DNA from: an uncultured Bacillota bacterium
Lineage (GTDB): Bacteria > Bacillota_I > Bacilli_A > Izemoplasmatales > UBA1188
Reading direction: 5' to 3'
Length of the DNA stretch: 26,929 bases
Assembly: GCA_937907585.1 (NCBI GenBank)
Contig: CALCVH010000136.1
Location: 1-26,929, forward strand
In this document: in pieces, positions 17,195 to 23,631 of the stretch
How positions within the stretch are numbered: position 1 is the first letter of the stretch
How the letters are laid out: every line of letters starts with the position of its first letter
Notes under the pieces: model-generated
What the model saw: the letters and a program-made list of their open reading frames with translations, nothing else
Told to the model about the DNA's origin: nothing
The model's database searches: none
Program-made: the position numbers and the translations under genes

Positions 17195-18361
17195 TTAATC
17201 TATTTTTAATACAAAGAACTTTAAATACATTGTGTTATTTTCTTCAAGGACAGATAAATGATCTTTTGCTTGAGATTTAATCTCTACTACTCTACATTTC
17301 CTTTTAGCGCTAATAGAACTTTCTAATAACATCTTTTCAAACATAGATAGGCTAATATAGTGACTACAAGAAGAAGAAATAAGATAACCACCCTTATTAA
17401 TTAACTTAAGAGCTAAAGTATTTATATCTTTATATCCCCTTAACGCATCCTTAATTTCTGATACGGATTTAGTAAAGGCAGGAGGGTCTAATATGATACA
17501 ATCAAATGTTTTATTTTCGTTCTTAAATCTTCTTAAGACGTTAAAAACATCATCAGTTATAACTTCAACATTATTTAAATTATTTAACTCTGCATTTCTT
17601 AATACATTATCAGTCGCTCTTTTAGATATATCTACCGCAATTACCTTTTTAGCGTTTAACGCTGCGTTTATAGTAAAACCACCTGTATTAGAAAAACAAT
17701 CTAATACTGTTTTATTATTAGTATAGTTTCTTAATGCATATCTATTTTCTTTTTGATCTAAGAAGTATCCAGTTTTTTGCCCATTCTTGATATCTACTGA
17801 TATTTTTAGATTGTTTTCAATAATTATTACTTCATCAGGCACTTCACCATATAATAATCCAGTAGTATCTTTTAATCCTTCCTTTTCTCTTAGGCTCATT
17901 TCACATTTTTCATATATTCCTAAAGGATTAAATATCTTTACTAATGTATCAACTATTGTATTCTTTTTAAGTTCCATTCCTAAAGATGATATTTCAATAG
18001 CTAAATAGTTACTATATTTATCTACGATTAGCCCTGGTAGTCCATCTGATTCACTAAAAACAGCTCTATAGTTATCGCTATATCCCATCTCAAGTCTGTA
18101 TTTATTCGCATCATTTATTCTACTATAGAAAAAATCATCATCATCAATCATATCTTTATCTCTAGATAGTAATCTTACAAGAACTTTAGATAGATGATTG
18201 ATATATCCTTTTCCGATGAACAACCCATCATAACTATATACTTCTGATAGCGAACCATTCTTATCTTTATTTTCAATTCTTAACACTTCATTTGCGTATA
18301 TTAATGATTCACCATTCAATATTCTTTTTTCTTCATTTTTCTTTAAAAATACTTTGTACAC
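17195..18361 (-). CDS. RlmI/YwbD-type class I rRNA (cytosine-C5) methyltransferase
   Basis: Protein of 388 residues, the normal length for the COG1092 family. An N-terminal PUA-like RNA-binding domain is followed by a Rossmann methyltransferase domain. Visible motifs are GQKTGYFLDQKENR, the SAM-binding LDCFSNTGGF (Asp221 to Gly227), VIAVDIS, and the catalytic-region DPPAFTKS at 292-299. RlmI of E. coli methylates C1962 of 23S rRNA; the same substrate is inferred here. A C-terminal SSCSHYIS segment holds the conserved cysteine. The start is GTG at 18361 with AGAGGTG just upstream. It stands alone on the minus strand, divergent from a tRNA gene. Confidence 0.9.
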   Translation of the reverse strand: MYKVFLKKNEEKRILNGESLIYANEVLRIENKDKNGSLSEVYSYDGLFIGKGYINHLSKVLVRLLSRDKDMIDDDDFFYSRINDANKYRLEMGYSDNYRAVFSESDGLPGLIVDKYSNYLAIEISSLGMELKKNTIVDTLVKIFNPLGIYEKCEMSLREKEGLKDTTGLLYGEVPDEVIIIENNLKISVDIKNGQKTGYFLDQKENRYALRNYTNNKTVLDCFSNTGGFTINAALNAKKVIAVDISKRATDNVLRNAELNNLNNVEVITDDVFNVLRRFKNENKTFDCIILDPPAFTKSVSEIKDALRGYKDINTLALKLINKGGYLISSSCSHYISLSMFEKMLLESSISAKRKCRVVEIKSQAKDHLSVLEENNTMYLKFFVLKID

Positions 18362-18429
18362 AAGACACCTCTACAATATTAATTATACAAAACTCAAGCA
18401 AATTCTATACAAAAATTAAATAATTAATT

Positions 18430-18435
18430 TATAAT
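18430..18435 (+). promoter_or_regulatory. -10 box for the tRNA-Arg transcript
   Basis: A perfect TATAAT ends 7 bases before the first base of the mature tRNA. No good -35 match is seen at the normal distance, so confidence is moderate. The same transcript probably continues into the DUF3737 gene. Confidence 0.45.
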
Positions 18436-18442
18436 TAATAAT

Positions 18443-18514
18443 GTATCTATGGTGTAATGGATAACACGATAGCCTCCGACGCTATAAAATTGGGTTCGAA
18501 TCCCAATAGATATA
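18443..18514 (+). tRNA. tRNA-Arg (anticodon CCG)
   Basis: A full cloverleaf of 72 bases can be folded by hand. The acceptor stem is GTATCTA with TAGATAT (G1-U72 wobble), the D-stem GTGT with ACAC, the anticodon stem ATAGC with GCTAT and loop CTCCGAC (anticodon CCG at 18476-18478), the variable loop AAAA, the T-stem TTGGG with CCCAA, and the loop TTCGAAT. The discriminator is A and the D-loop has GGA, which fits the arginine identity elements A73 and A20. CCA is not encoded. It reads only CGG codons, which I could not find in frame in this window. No terminator separates it from the next gene, whose start is 14 bases on. Confidence 0.93.
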
Positions 18515-18528
18515 GAAGGGAATAAGAA

Positions 18529-19371
18529 ATGAAAGAAATAAAAGAACAATTACTAACAGGTGAAAGAGCGGAATATAACAAGCACAATATAAAATATATC
18601 GATACTACATTCGCTGATGGTGAATCACCACTTAAAGAATGTAGCGATATTGAACTAAATAACTGCATATTCAAATGGAAATACCCATTATGGTATTCTA
18701 AAAATATTAAAGTATACAATACCACATGGTTAGATACCGCAAGAAGCGGTGTGTGGTATACAAAAAATATAAGTGTTTATGATTCTATAATCGCGGCTCC
18801 TAAACAATTTAGAAGATGTGAAAATGTTACATTAGAAAATGTGACTATTCCGAACGCACAAGAGTTCTTATGGACTACAAAAGACGTTAATATTAAGAAT
18901 GTTACCGCAAGTGGAGATTATTTTTTAATGAATTCAGAAAATGTCTCTATAGATAATCTTAAACTCAATGGTAACTACTGTTTTGATGGCGCAAAACACG
19001 TAAGAATTAAGAATTCTATCCTTAATTCTAAAGATTCATTCTGGAATACAGAAGATGTAGTAGTAGAGAATTCAACTATCATAGGTGAATATTTAGGATG
19101 GAATGGTAAAAACCTTACATTTATAAATTGTGTAATAGATTCTGAACAAGGCATGTGCTATATCGATAATATTAAAATGATAAACTGTAAATTACTAAAT
19201 ACTAATTTATGTTTTGAATTATGTAAAGATATAGACGCTAATATTGATTCAAATATTGATAGTGTTAAGAATCCTATATCAGGTAAGATTACCGCTAATA
19301 AAATAGGTGAAATAATACTAGATAAAGAAATGATTGATCCATCTAAAACTATAATCGAGACTAAGGATTAA
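18529..19371 (+). CDS. DUF3737 family right-handed beta-helix protein
   Basis: Cytosolic protein of 280 residues, the normal DUF3737 size, with no signal peptide. It is made almost entirely of short repeated strands (NIKVYNTTWLD, NVTLENVTIP, DVNIKNVTASG, NLTFINCVID) with regular aromatic-rich turns such as WYSKN, WYTKN and LWTTKD, a beta-solenoid pattern. The conserved N-terminus LLTGERAEYNKHNIKYIDTT and FADGESPLKEC match the family. Function is unknown. The ribosome site is AGAAGGG. It lies directly after a tRNA gene and 5 bases before a PLP enzyme, an arrangement I recall from other Firmicutes, so the two products may work in one process. Confidence 0.9.
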   Translation: MKEIKEQLLTGERAEYNKHNIKYIDTTFADGESPLKECSDIELNNCIFKWKYPLWYSKNIKVYNTTWLDTARSGVWYTKNISVYDSIIAAPKQFRRCENVTLENVTIPNAQEFLWTTKDVNIKNVTASGDYFLMNSENVSIDNLKLNGNYCFDGAKHVRIKNSILNSKDSFWNTEDVVVENSTIIGEYLGWNGKNLTFINCVIDSEQGMCYIDNIKMINCKLLNTNLCFELCKDIDANIDSNIDSVKNPISGKITANKIGEIILDKEMIDPSKTIIETKD

Positions 19372-19376
19372 ATAAT

Positions 19377-20528
19377 ATGTATAATTTCGATGAATTAGGA
19401 AATAGAAAAAATAGTTATTCTTGTAAATATGATTGTCTAGAATCTGAAATACCAATGTGGATAGCGGATATGGACTATGCGATCGCCCCATCAATCGCTA
19501 AAGCAATCAAAAAAAGAGCTAATATCAATACATATGGATATACTGATTTACCAGATTCATATTTTAAATCATATATAAGCTGGTGGAATAGAAGATATAA
19601 TTTTAAAATGAAAAAAGAATGGATGATGTTTTCAACTGGTGTTGTATCATCTATATCTTCTATTGTTAGAAGAATAACAAAACCTGGTGAAAAAATAATT
19701 GTTATGTCACCAGTTTATAATATTTTTTATAATTCAATAGTTAATAATGGAAGATTCATTAATTCATGTGATTTAACATATGATAATAATGGACATTTTG
19801 AGCTTGACTTTAATGAGCTAGAAAAGAGGATGAAAGATCCATTATCATCTATGTTAATACTATGTAATCCTCATAATCCAATAGGCAGAATCTGGAGTAA
19901 AGAAGAACTAGAAAGAATCAAAGAATTATCCAATAAATATAATGTATACGTTATATCTGATGAAATACACTGCGATATTAAAACCCCAGGTTTAAAATAT
20001 ACTCCATACTTAAGCGTAAAAGGTTCAAATAAATACGCTATTATGTTGATGAGCGCAACTAAATGTTTTTCTATACCTGCACTTATGAGTAGCGCTATTT
20101 ATATAGAAGATGATTATTTAAGATTTGAAGTATATAGAGGAATCAATAACGATGAAGTCGCTGAACCAAGCGCATTTGCGATAGACCCAGTTATAGCCGC
20201 ATTTAATAAAGAAGAAAAATGGGTTGATGAAATGAATGAATATGTTTATCAAAATAAACAATTATTCTATAAGAAAATAGAAGAAAATACAAAACTAAAG
20301 ATAGTAAAAGGTGATGCGACATATCTAGTACTAGTAGATACATCATATTATGATTTAGATGGTTCTAGATTTGTAGATAGGTTAAGAAAAGATACTGGTA
20401 TAATTGTATCAAAAGGTGAAGTTTATGGCGCAAATTCTAAACACTTCTTTAGAATCAACCTTGCGACAACAAAAGAAATAGTATCTAAAGTGATAGATTT
20501 AATCATATCTTTCTGTAATAATTATTAA
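19377..20528 (+). CDS. MalY/PatB-type aminotransferase, probable cystathionine beta-lyase
   Basis: PLP-dependent fold-type I enzyme of 383 residues, the full family length. The MalY/PatB signature is clear: EIPMWIADMDYA near the N-terminus, NTYGYTDLPDSY, LCNPHNPIGRIW, the PLP-ring Asp in VISDEIHCDI, and the Schiff-base Lys229 in SATKCFSIPAL. The C-terminal FFRINLATTKE holds the carboxylate-binding Arg. Family members cleave cystathionine or cysteine S-conjugates to a thiol, pyruvate and ammonia; some are aminotransferases. AAGGA at the end of the DUF3737 gene serves as the ribosome site, so both genes share a message, which ends at the hairpin near 20617. Confidence 0.9.
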   Translation: MYNFDELGNRKNSYSCKYDCLESEIPMWIADMDYAIAPSIAKAIKKRANINTYGYTDLPDSYFKSYISWWNRRYNFKMKKEWMMFSTGVVSSISSIVRRITKPGEKIIVMSPVYNIFYNSIVNNGRFINSCDLTYDNNGHFELDFNELEKRMKDPLSSMLILCNPHNPIGRIWSKEELERIKELSNKYNVYVISDEIHCDIKTPGLKYTPYLSVKGSNKYAIMLMSATKCFSIPALMSSAIYIEDDYLRFEVYRGINNDEVAEPSAFAIDPVIAAFNKEEKWVDEMNEYVYQNKQLFYKKIEENTKLKIVKGDATYLVLVDTSYYDLDGSRFVDRLRKDTGIIVSKGEVYGANSKHFFRINLATTKEIVSKVIDLIISFCNNY

Positions 20529-20534
20529 TTATTA

Positions 20535-20688
20535 TTTGATAATAATAGTAACCTTTATTTCGATTTGCTAAAAAAACTATTGGATGATATGTTTGATAAT
20601 AATATATCTAAAAAGTAGATCTAGGTGATAAATATAATCATCTAGGTCTTTTTATATCTTTTTATATTTATAAGGATAATAAAGGTTA
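20535..20688. repeat. Short inverted and direct repeats in the intergenic stretch after the PLP enzyme
   Basis: TAACCTTTATT (20549-20559) and AATAAAGGTTA (20678-20688) form a perfect 11-bp inverted repeat about 130 bases apart. TTTGATAATAATA occurs directly repeated at 20535 and 20592. The terminator lies between the inverted arms. No ORF or transposase is present; meaning unclear in such AT-rich sequence. Confidence 0.4.
20617..20653 (+). terminator. Rho-independent terminator
   Basis: A 13-bp stem with two G-U pairs (AGATCTAGGTGAT with ATCATCTAGGTCT), a 7-base loop, then TTTTTATAT. It ends the DUF3737/PLP-enzyme transcript. Confidence 0.87.
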
Positions 20689-20730
20689 ACGCAATTTTTT
20701 AATTATTTTCTTCTATTTCGTGTGAATTAT

Positions 20731-20758
20731 ATGACTTTAGTGCGATATTGAGTATAAT
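20731..20758 (+). promoter_or_regulatory. Promoter of the toxin-antitoxin remnant
   Basis: ATGACT (20731-20736), 16 bases, and a perfect TATAAT (20753-20758). Transcription would begin near 20765, after the in-frame ATG at 20764, which supports the later start codon at 20785. Confidence 0.5.
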
Positions 20759-20784
20759 AGATAATGAACAAGGAGGCAATCGCT

Positions 20785-21006
20785 ATGATCATTACAGCAA
20801 CTGAATTCAAAACAAATCTTGAAAAGTATCTAGAACTCGTTAATGAGGAAGATATTTTAATTAAAAAGAATGGAAAGGTAATTGCCCAACTATCAAGTCC
20901 GCAGAACAACAAAATCTCTGCCCTTAGAAGCCTGATTGCCATCGCAGACAATGGGACAGATGTCTCTTTGGATGAAGTCAGAAGTGAGAGGCTACAAAAG
21001 CAATGA
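20785..21006 (+). CDS. Phd/YefM-type antitoxin of a type II toxin-antitoxin pair
   Basis: Small DNA-binding antitoxin of 73 residues. The N-terminal MIITATEFKTNLEKYLELV and the following DILIKKNGKVIAQLSSP match the Phd/YefM fold, in which the first half dimerises and binds the operator and the flexible C-terminal tail wraps the toxin. ATG 20785 is chosen because AAGGAGG (20770-20776) sits 8 bases upstream. Its stop overlaps the start of a PIN-toxin fragment (ATGA), the usual coupling in these pairs. Base composition is foreign: the 60 bases from 20881 contain 28 G+C by hand count, against 13 in the 60 bases from 20581. With the toxin broken, it is now an orphan antitoxin. Confidence 0.85.
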   Translation: MIITATEFKTNLEKYLELVNEEDILIKKNGKVIAQLSSPQNNKISALRSLIAIADNGTDVSLDEVRSERLQKQ

Positions 21007-21098
21007 AAATTCTAGTCGACACGAATATGATTTTAGGTGCCCTCCTAGCAAAGAAGAAAACAAGTATATACTTTTGTTATAATTGTGTCTACTTTTAG
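21003..21098 (+). pseudogene. Truncated PIN-domain (VapC-type) toxin
   Basis: The reading frame begins MKILVDTNMILGALLAKKK, the standard first strand and helix of PIN-domain ribonuclease toxins, including the first catalytic Asp in the VDTN motif. After about 20 residues the similarity stops and the frame runs into TSIYFCYNCVYF and a stop after 31 codons. The other PIN acidic residues, normally spread over about 130 residues, are absent. Around 21060 the composition falls back to the local AT-rich background, so a deletion rather than a point mutation probably removed the rest. The start overlaps the antitoxin stop by 4 bases. Confidence 0.8.
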
Positions 21099-21147
21099 TG
21101 TAGCATCAGTTTTATATCTTGAAAATATAATTTAAAGTATACTAAAT

Positions 21148-21987
21148 CTATTTCAAATAGTATTTTATTGTATCCATAATCCAAAAATCTATGATAGTCT
21201 TTTCAAATTTTGAAAGGCTATCTTTCATTTTGTTATATGTAGATATTCCATCACTTGCGTCATGATAAATATCTACAAATATATAATCATTTTCATTATC
21301 ATTTATATCGTTTAAATATTTATACGCATCAGTATTTATAATAGTGATTTTATCTTTAAATTCAAATTTTGGAAGAATATATTTCTTAAATAAATATATT
21401 ACATCTTTATCTATTTCAACTACTGTTATAGAATCTACATCACTTTTTAAACTGCACATATAGATAAAATATCCTAACCCTAAACCAAATGTTAGAACTT
21501 TACCTTTAGCTTTTCTTATTGGATTAGCCATAGTATTTATTTCGTTTGGTGTTACACTCATCCATAATCTATTCTTATAATATATTCCTGGATATTTATA
21601 ATCTTTACTAAAGAATCCTATTCTTGGGATTACTAGATCATTATCATATAGAAAATCATCATATACAAACGCTTCAAAAGCGTTATATTTTGTATTCTTA
21701 AATTCCCAATCTTTATATTTGATGTTTTCTAATCTAATATTCTTATAATATGGATTATTTATATAATAATCTCTATCCATTTCACTAACCATTTTATCTA
21801 AATAGTCTCTTTTAAAAATAATAGAATCATCAAATCCTAAAAAAGAAGTTAATAATAGTTTGTAAGCTTGTAAAGTATCAACTCCACATCCTTTAACATT
21901 ATCTATCAATTCTTTAGTTATTGCTTTTTCATTGAAGTTTAGATAATTAGATAATCTAATTAGTATTTCATCAGTCATTTTGTTCAT
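21148..21987 (-). CDS. Class I SAM-dependent methyltransferase, spermidine-synthase-like
   Basis: Protein of 279 residues with a Rossmann fold of the spermidine synthase superfamily. The SAM-binding loop VLTFGLGLGYF is followed by ITVVEIDKDVIYLFKKYILP, in which the acidic residue binds the ribose, then IINTDAYKYLNDI and YIFVDIYHDASDGIST. The N-terminal 130 residues are helical and not recognised. The true reaction could be polyamine synthesis or methylation of an unknown substrate; I favour an uncharacterised methyltransferase because the aminopropyltransferase gatekeeping motifs are not obvious. No Shine-Dalgarno site precedes ATG 21987; an internal ATG three codons on is an alternative. TATGAT lies 11 bases upstream, so the leader would be very short. 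Confidence 0.75.
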   Translation of the reverse strand: MNKMTDEILIRLSNYLNFNEKAITKELIDNVKGCGVDTLQAYKLLLTSFLGFDDSIIFKRDYLDKMVSEMDRDYYINNPYYKNIRLENIKYKDWEFKNTKYNAFEAFVYDDFLYDNDLVIPRIGFFSKDYKYPGIYYKNRLWMSVTPNEINTMANPIRKAKGKVLTFGLGLGYFIYMCSLKSDVDSITVVEIDKDVIYLFKKYILPKFEFKDKITIINTDAYKYLNDINDNENDYIFVDIYHDASDGISTYNKMKDSLSKFEKTIIDFWIMDTIKYYLK

Positions 21988-21993
21988 GATTAT

Positions 21994-22093
21994 ATTTTAT
22001 CATAATTAACAAATGATAATATAATAGTAAGAAAAGTTATTTTTATTATACTTATAATAATGAAGTGTTTTATAATCATAATTATGATAAAAT
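21994..22093. repeat. 15-bp inverted repeat between divergent genes
   Basis: ATTTTATCATAATTA (21994-22008) and TAATTATGATAAAAT (22079-22093) are perfect reverse complements, one in front of each divergent gene. Each contains TATGAT, a likely -10 element, oriented toward its gene. The right copy also forms a 14-base palindrome ATCATAATTATGAT (22075-22088). They could be matched promoters or binding sites of a shared regulator. Confidence 0.6.
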
Positions 22094-22111
22094 TATTCTG
22101 GAGGAAAAGAT

Positions 22112-22756
22112 ATGAAAAGATGTAATAAGTGCGGCGCAGAAATAGATGATGAAAGCAAGTTTTGCCCTTATTGTGGCGCTGATTTAAATAGTTCTACATT
22201 AAATAGTGAAAAAGAAGAACAATGCCTTAATTGTGGATTCTTCTTAAAACCTTATCAGAAATATTGTCCAAACTGTGGATTAGATAATCCAAGTTATGAT
22301 GAGAATGCTAGAATGAACACAAATGAAAATGTTAATCATTCTGGTGAAGAAAGAAATACTTATTCTAATTATGAGTATGCTCATGAATCAATTAATATGT
22401 TTCAAGCTTATGGACTTTTGTTTAAAAACGCTTTTAACTTTACTGGAAAAGCTAGTAGACAAGAATATTGGCTTGTAGTTTTAATGAATATAATAATTAC
22501 TATTATTCTTTCTATAATTGAAGCTATAACAGGCTTATATGTTACATTTGAATATTCTGAAGTATTGTATCAAATTGGATATATTAGATCAGTATATTAC
22601 GTTGTTACAATTATTCCTATGCTGTCTTTGCTAATTAGAAGATTAAGAGATTGTGGAAAGAGTCCATATCATGTTTTCTTTTATTTTATTCCAATAGCTG
22701 GTCCTATTATGATATTAGTATGGCTCTGCATGCCTTCAAAATACATTTACAAATAA
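22112..22756 (+). CDS. Zinc-ribbon DUF805 membrane protein
   Basis: Membrane protein of 214 residues. Two CxxC zinc-ribbon units open the protein (Cys4/7 with Cys18/21 and Cys38/41 with Cys52/55). A polar linker follows, then a DUF805 domain of about three to four transmembrane helices starting near residue 90. DUF805 hallmarks are AFNFTGKASRQEYWLVVLMN, where R-x-E-Y/F-W is conserved, and LIRRLRDCGKSPYH. Function of DUF805 is unknown. GGAGG lies 8 bases before ATG 22112. The histidine phosphatase gene begins 11 bases after the stop, so both are probably on one message. Confidence 0.9.
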   Translation: MKRCNKCGAEIDDESKFCPYCGADLNSSTLNSEKEEQCLNCGFFLKPYQKYCPNCGLDNPSYDENARMNTNENVNHSGEERNTYSNYEYAHESINMFQAYGLLFKNAFNFTGKASRQEYWLVVLMNIIITIILSIIEAITGLYVTFEYSEVLYQIGYIRSVYYVVTIIPMLSLLIRRLRDCGKSPYHVFFYFIPIAGPIMILVWLCMPSKYIYK

Positions 22757-22767
22757 TTGGAAATAAT

Positions 22768-23475
22768 ATGAAATTAGTATTTATTAGACACGCTGAACCA
22801 GATTATCCAAATAATACTTTAACAGAAAAAGGCTTTAAAGAAGCAGAGGCTTTAGGAAAGATGTATTCAGCTAAAGACTTCGATGAAATATATTCATCTA
22901 CAATGCCTAGAGCGTATTATACCGCTCAGGCAGTAATAAAAGATGAAAAAGAAATAATCATGTGTGATTGGTTAAGAGAATTTGGACATAACGTAAATGT
23001 AGATGGACATGAACAAATACCATGGGATTTTAAACCTGATTATTTTATTAAACATAATTTATCTAGTGAATCATATTTAGATTTAGAACCACTCAAAAGT
23101 GGAGAAATAAAAAAATATTATGATGAAGTAATATCTGAACTAGATAAGGTATTAAAAAAACATGGTTACGAAAGAGATGGTAAAAACTACAAAGTAATAA
23201 AAGAATCTAAAGAAACTATAGTATTTTTCTGTCATTTCGGAATTATGAGTGTATTAATGAGCCATCTTATGAATTTACCTTTCACAGTAATTACACATTA
23301 TTTTGTTTGTCTTCCTTCTGGTGTTACTACATTTGTTAGTGAAGAAAGAGAACAAGGAATTGCGTATTTTAGAATGAATGGTTTTTCTGATATGAGCCAT
23401 TTAAGGAAAGCAGGTCTTGAGCCATCGTTTGCGGGAAGATTCTGTGAAGTATATTCATCAGAAGACAGACATTAA
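22768..23475 (+). CDS. Histidine phosphatase family (phosphoglycerate mutase-like) protein
   Basis: Protein of 235 residues. The branch motif LVFIRHAEPDYP carries the phospho-acceptor His8 after Arg7, YSSTMPRAYYTAQAV gives the second Arg, and FFCHFGIMSVLM the second catalytic His156. Members dephosphorylate small phosphometabolites or proteins through a phosphohistidine; the substrate is not readable here. I chose ATG 22768: the frame is open upstream, but that part overlaps the DUF805 gene and lacks similarity. Only a weak GGAA ribosome site is present, so it may depend on translation of the upstream gene. Confidence 0.9.
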   Translation: MKLVFIRHAEPDYPNNTLTEKGFKEAEALGKMYSAKDFDEIYSSTMPRAYYTAQAVIKDEKEIIMCDWLREFGHNVNVDGHEQIPWDFKPDYFIKHNLSSESYLDLEPLKSGEIKKYYDEVISELDKVLKKHGYERDGKNYKVIKESKETIVFFCHFGIMSVLMSHLMNLPFTVITHYFVCLPSGVTTFVSEEREQGIAYFRMNGFSDMSHLRKAGLEPSFAGRFCEVYSSEDRH

Positions 23476-23487
23476 TTATATAAAAAC

Positions 23488-23527
23488 TACAAAGCACAGA
23501 ATGAACAATTTTTGCTTTGTATTTTTT
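23488..23527 (+). terminator. Rho-independent terminator
   Basis: A 9-bp stem (TACAAAGCA with TGCTTTGTA), a 16-base loop, then six T. It lies 13 bases after the histidine phosphatase stop. Confidence 0.75.
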
Positions 23528-23582
23528 ATATTTAGTCAAGTGAAAAATTTAAGAAATTTTTTCAAATTGCGAATTGTTAATA

Positions 23583-23605
23583 ACTGATATTAGTCATGGT
23601 ATACT
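23583..23605 (+). promoter_or_regulatory. Extended -10 promoter of the ORF6N gene with adjacent near-palindrome
   Basis: TGG-TATACT (23597-23605) is an extended -10 element; the -35 is weak. ACTGATATTAGT (23583-23594), palindromic except for one base pair, lies just upstream and could be an operator for self-control by the ORF6N protein. The operator idea is inference. Confidence 0.45.
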
Positions 23606-23631
23606 CCTATTAAGAAGGAGAATATATACTT

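Noticed and set aside
20529..20700. Inverted and direct repeats as a possible miniature transposon.
   Set aside because: Arms are only 11 bp, no target-site duplication was seen, and AT-richness makes such matches common; kept only as a low-confidence repeat.
20764..20784. Longer antitoxin start at ATG 20764.
   Set aside because: It lies at the predicted transcript start and before the strong AAGGAGG site, which fits ATG 20785.
22651..22767. N-terminal extension of the histidine phosphatase by 39 residues.
   Set aside because: It overlaps the DUF805 gene in another frame and the family motif starts directly at Met 22768.
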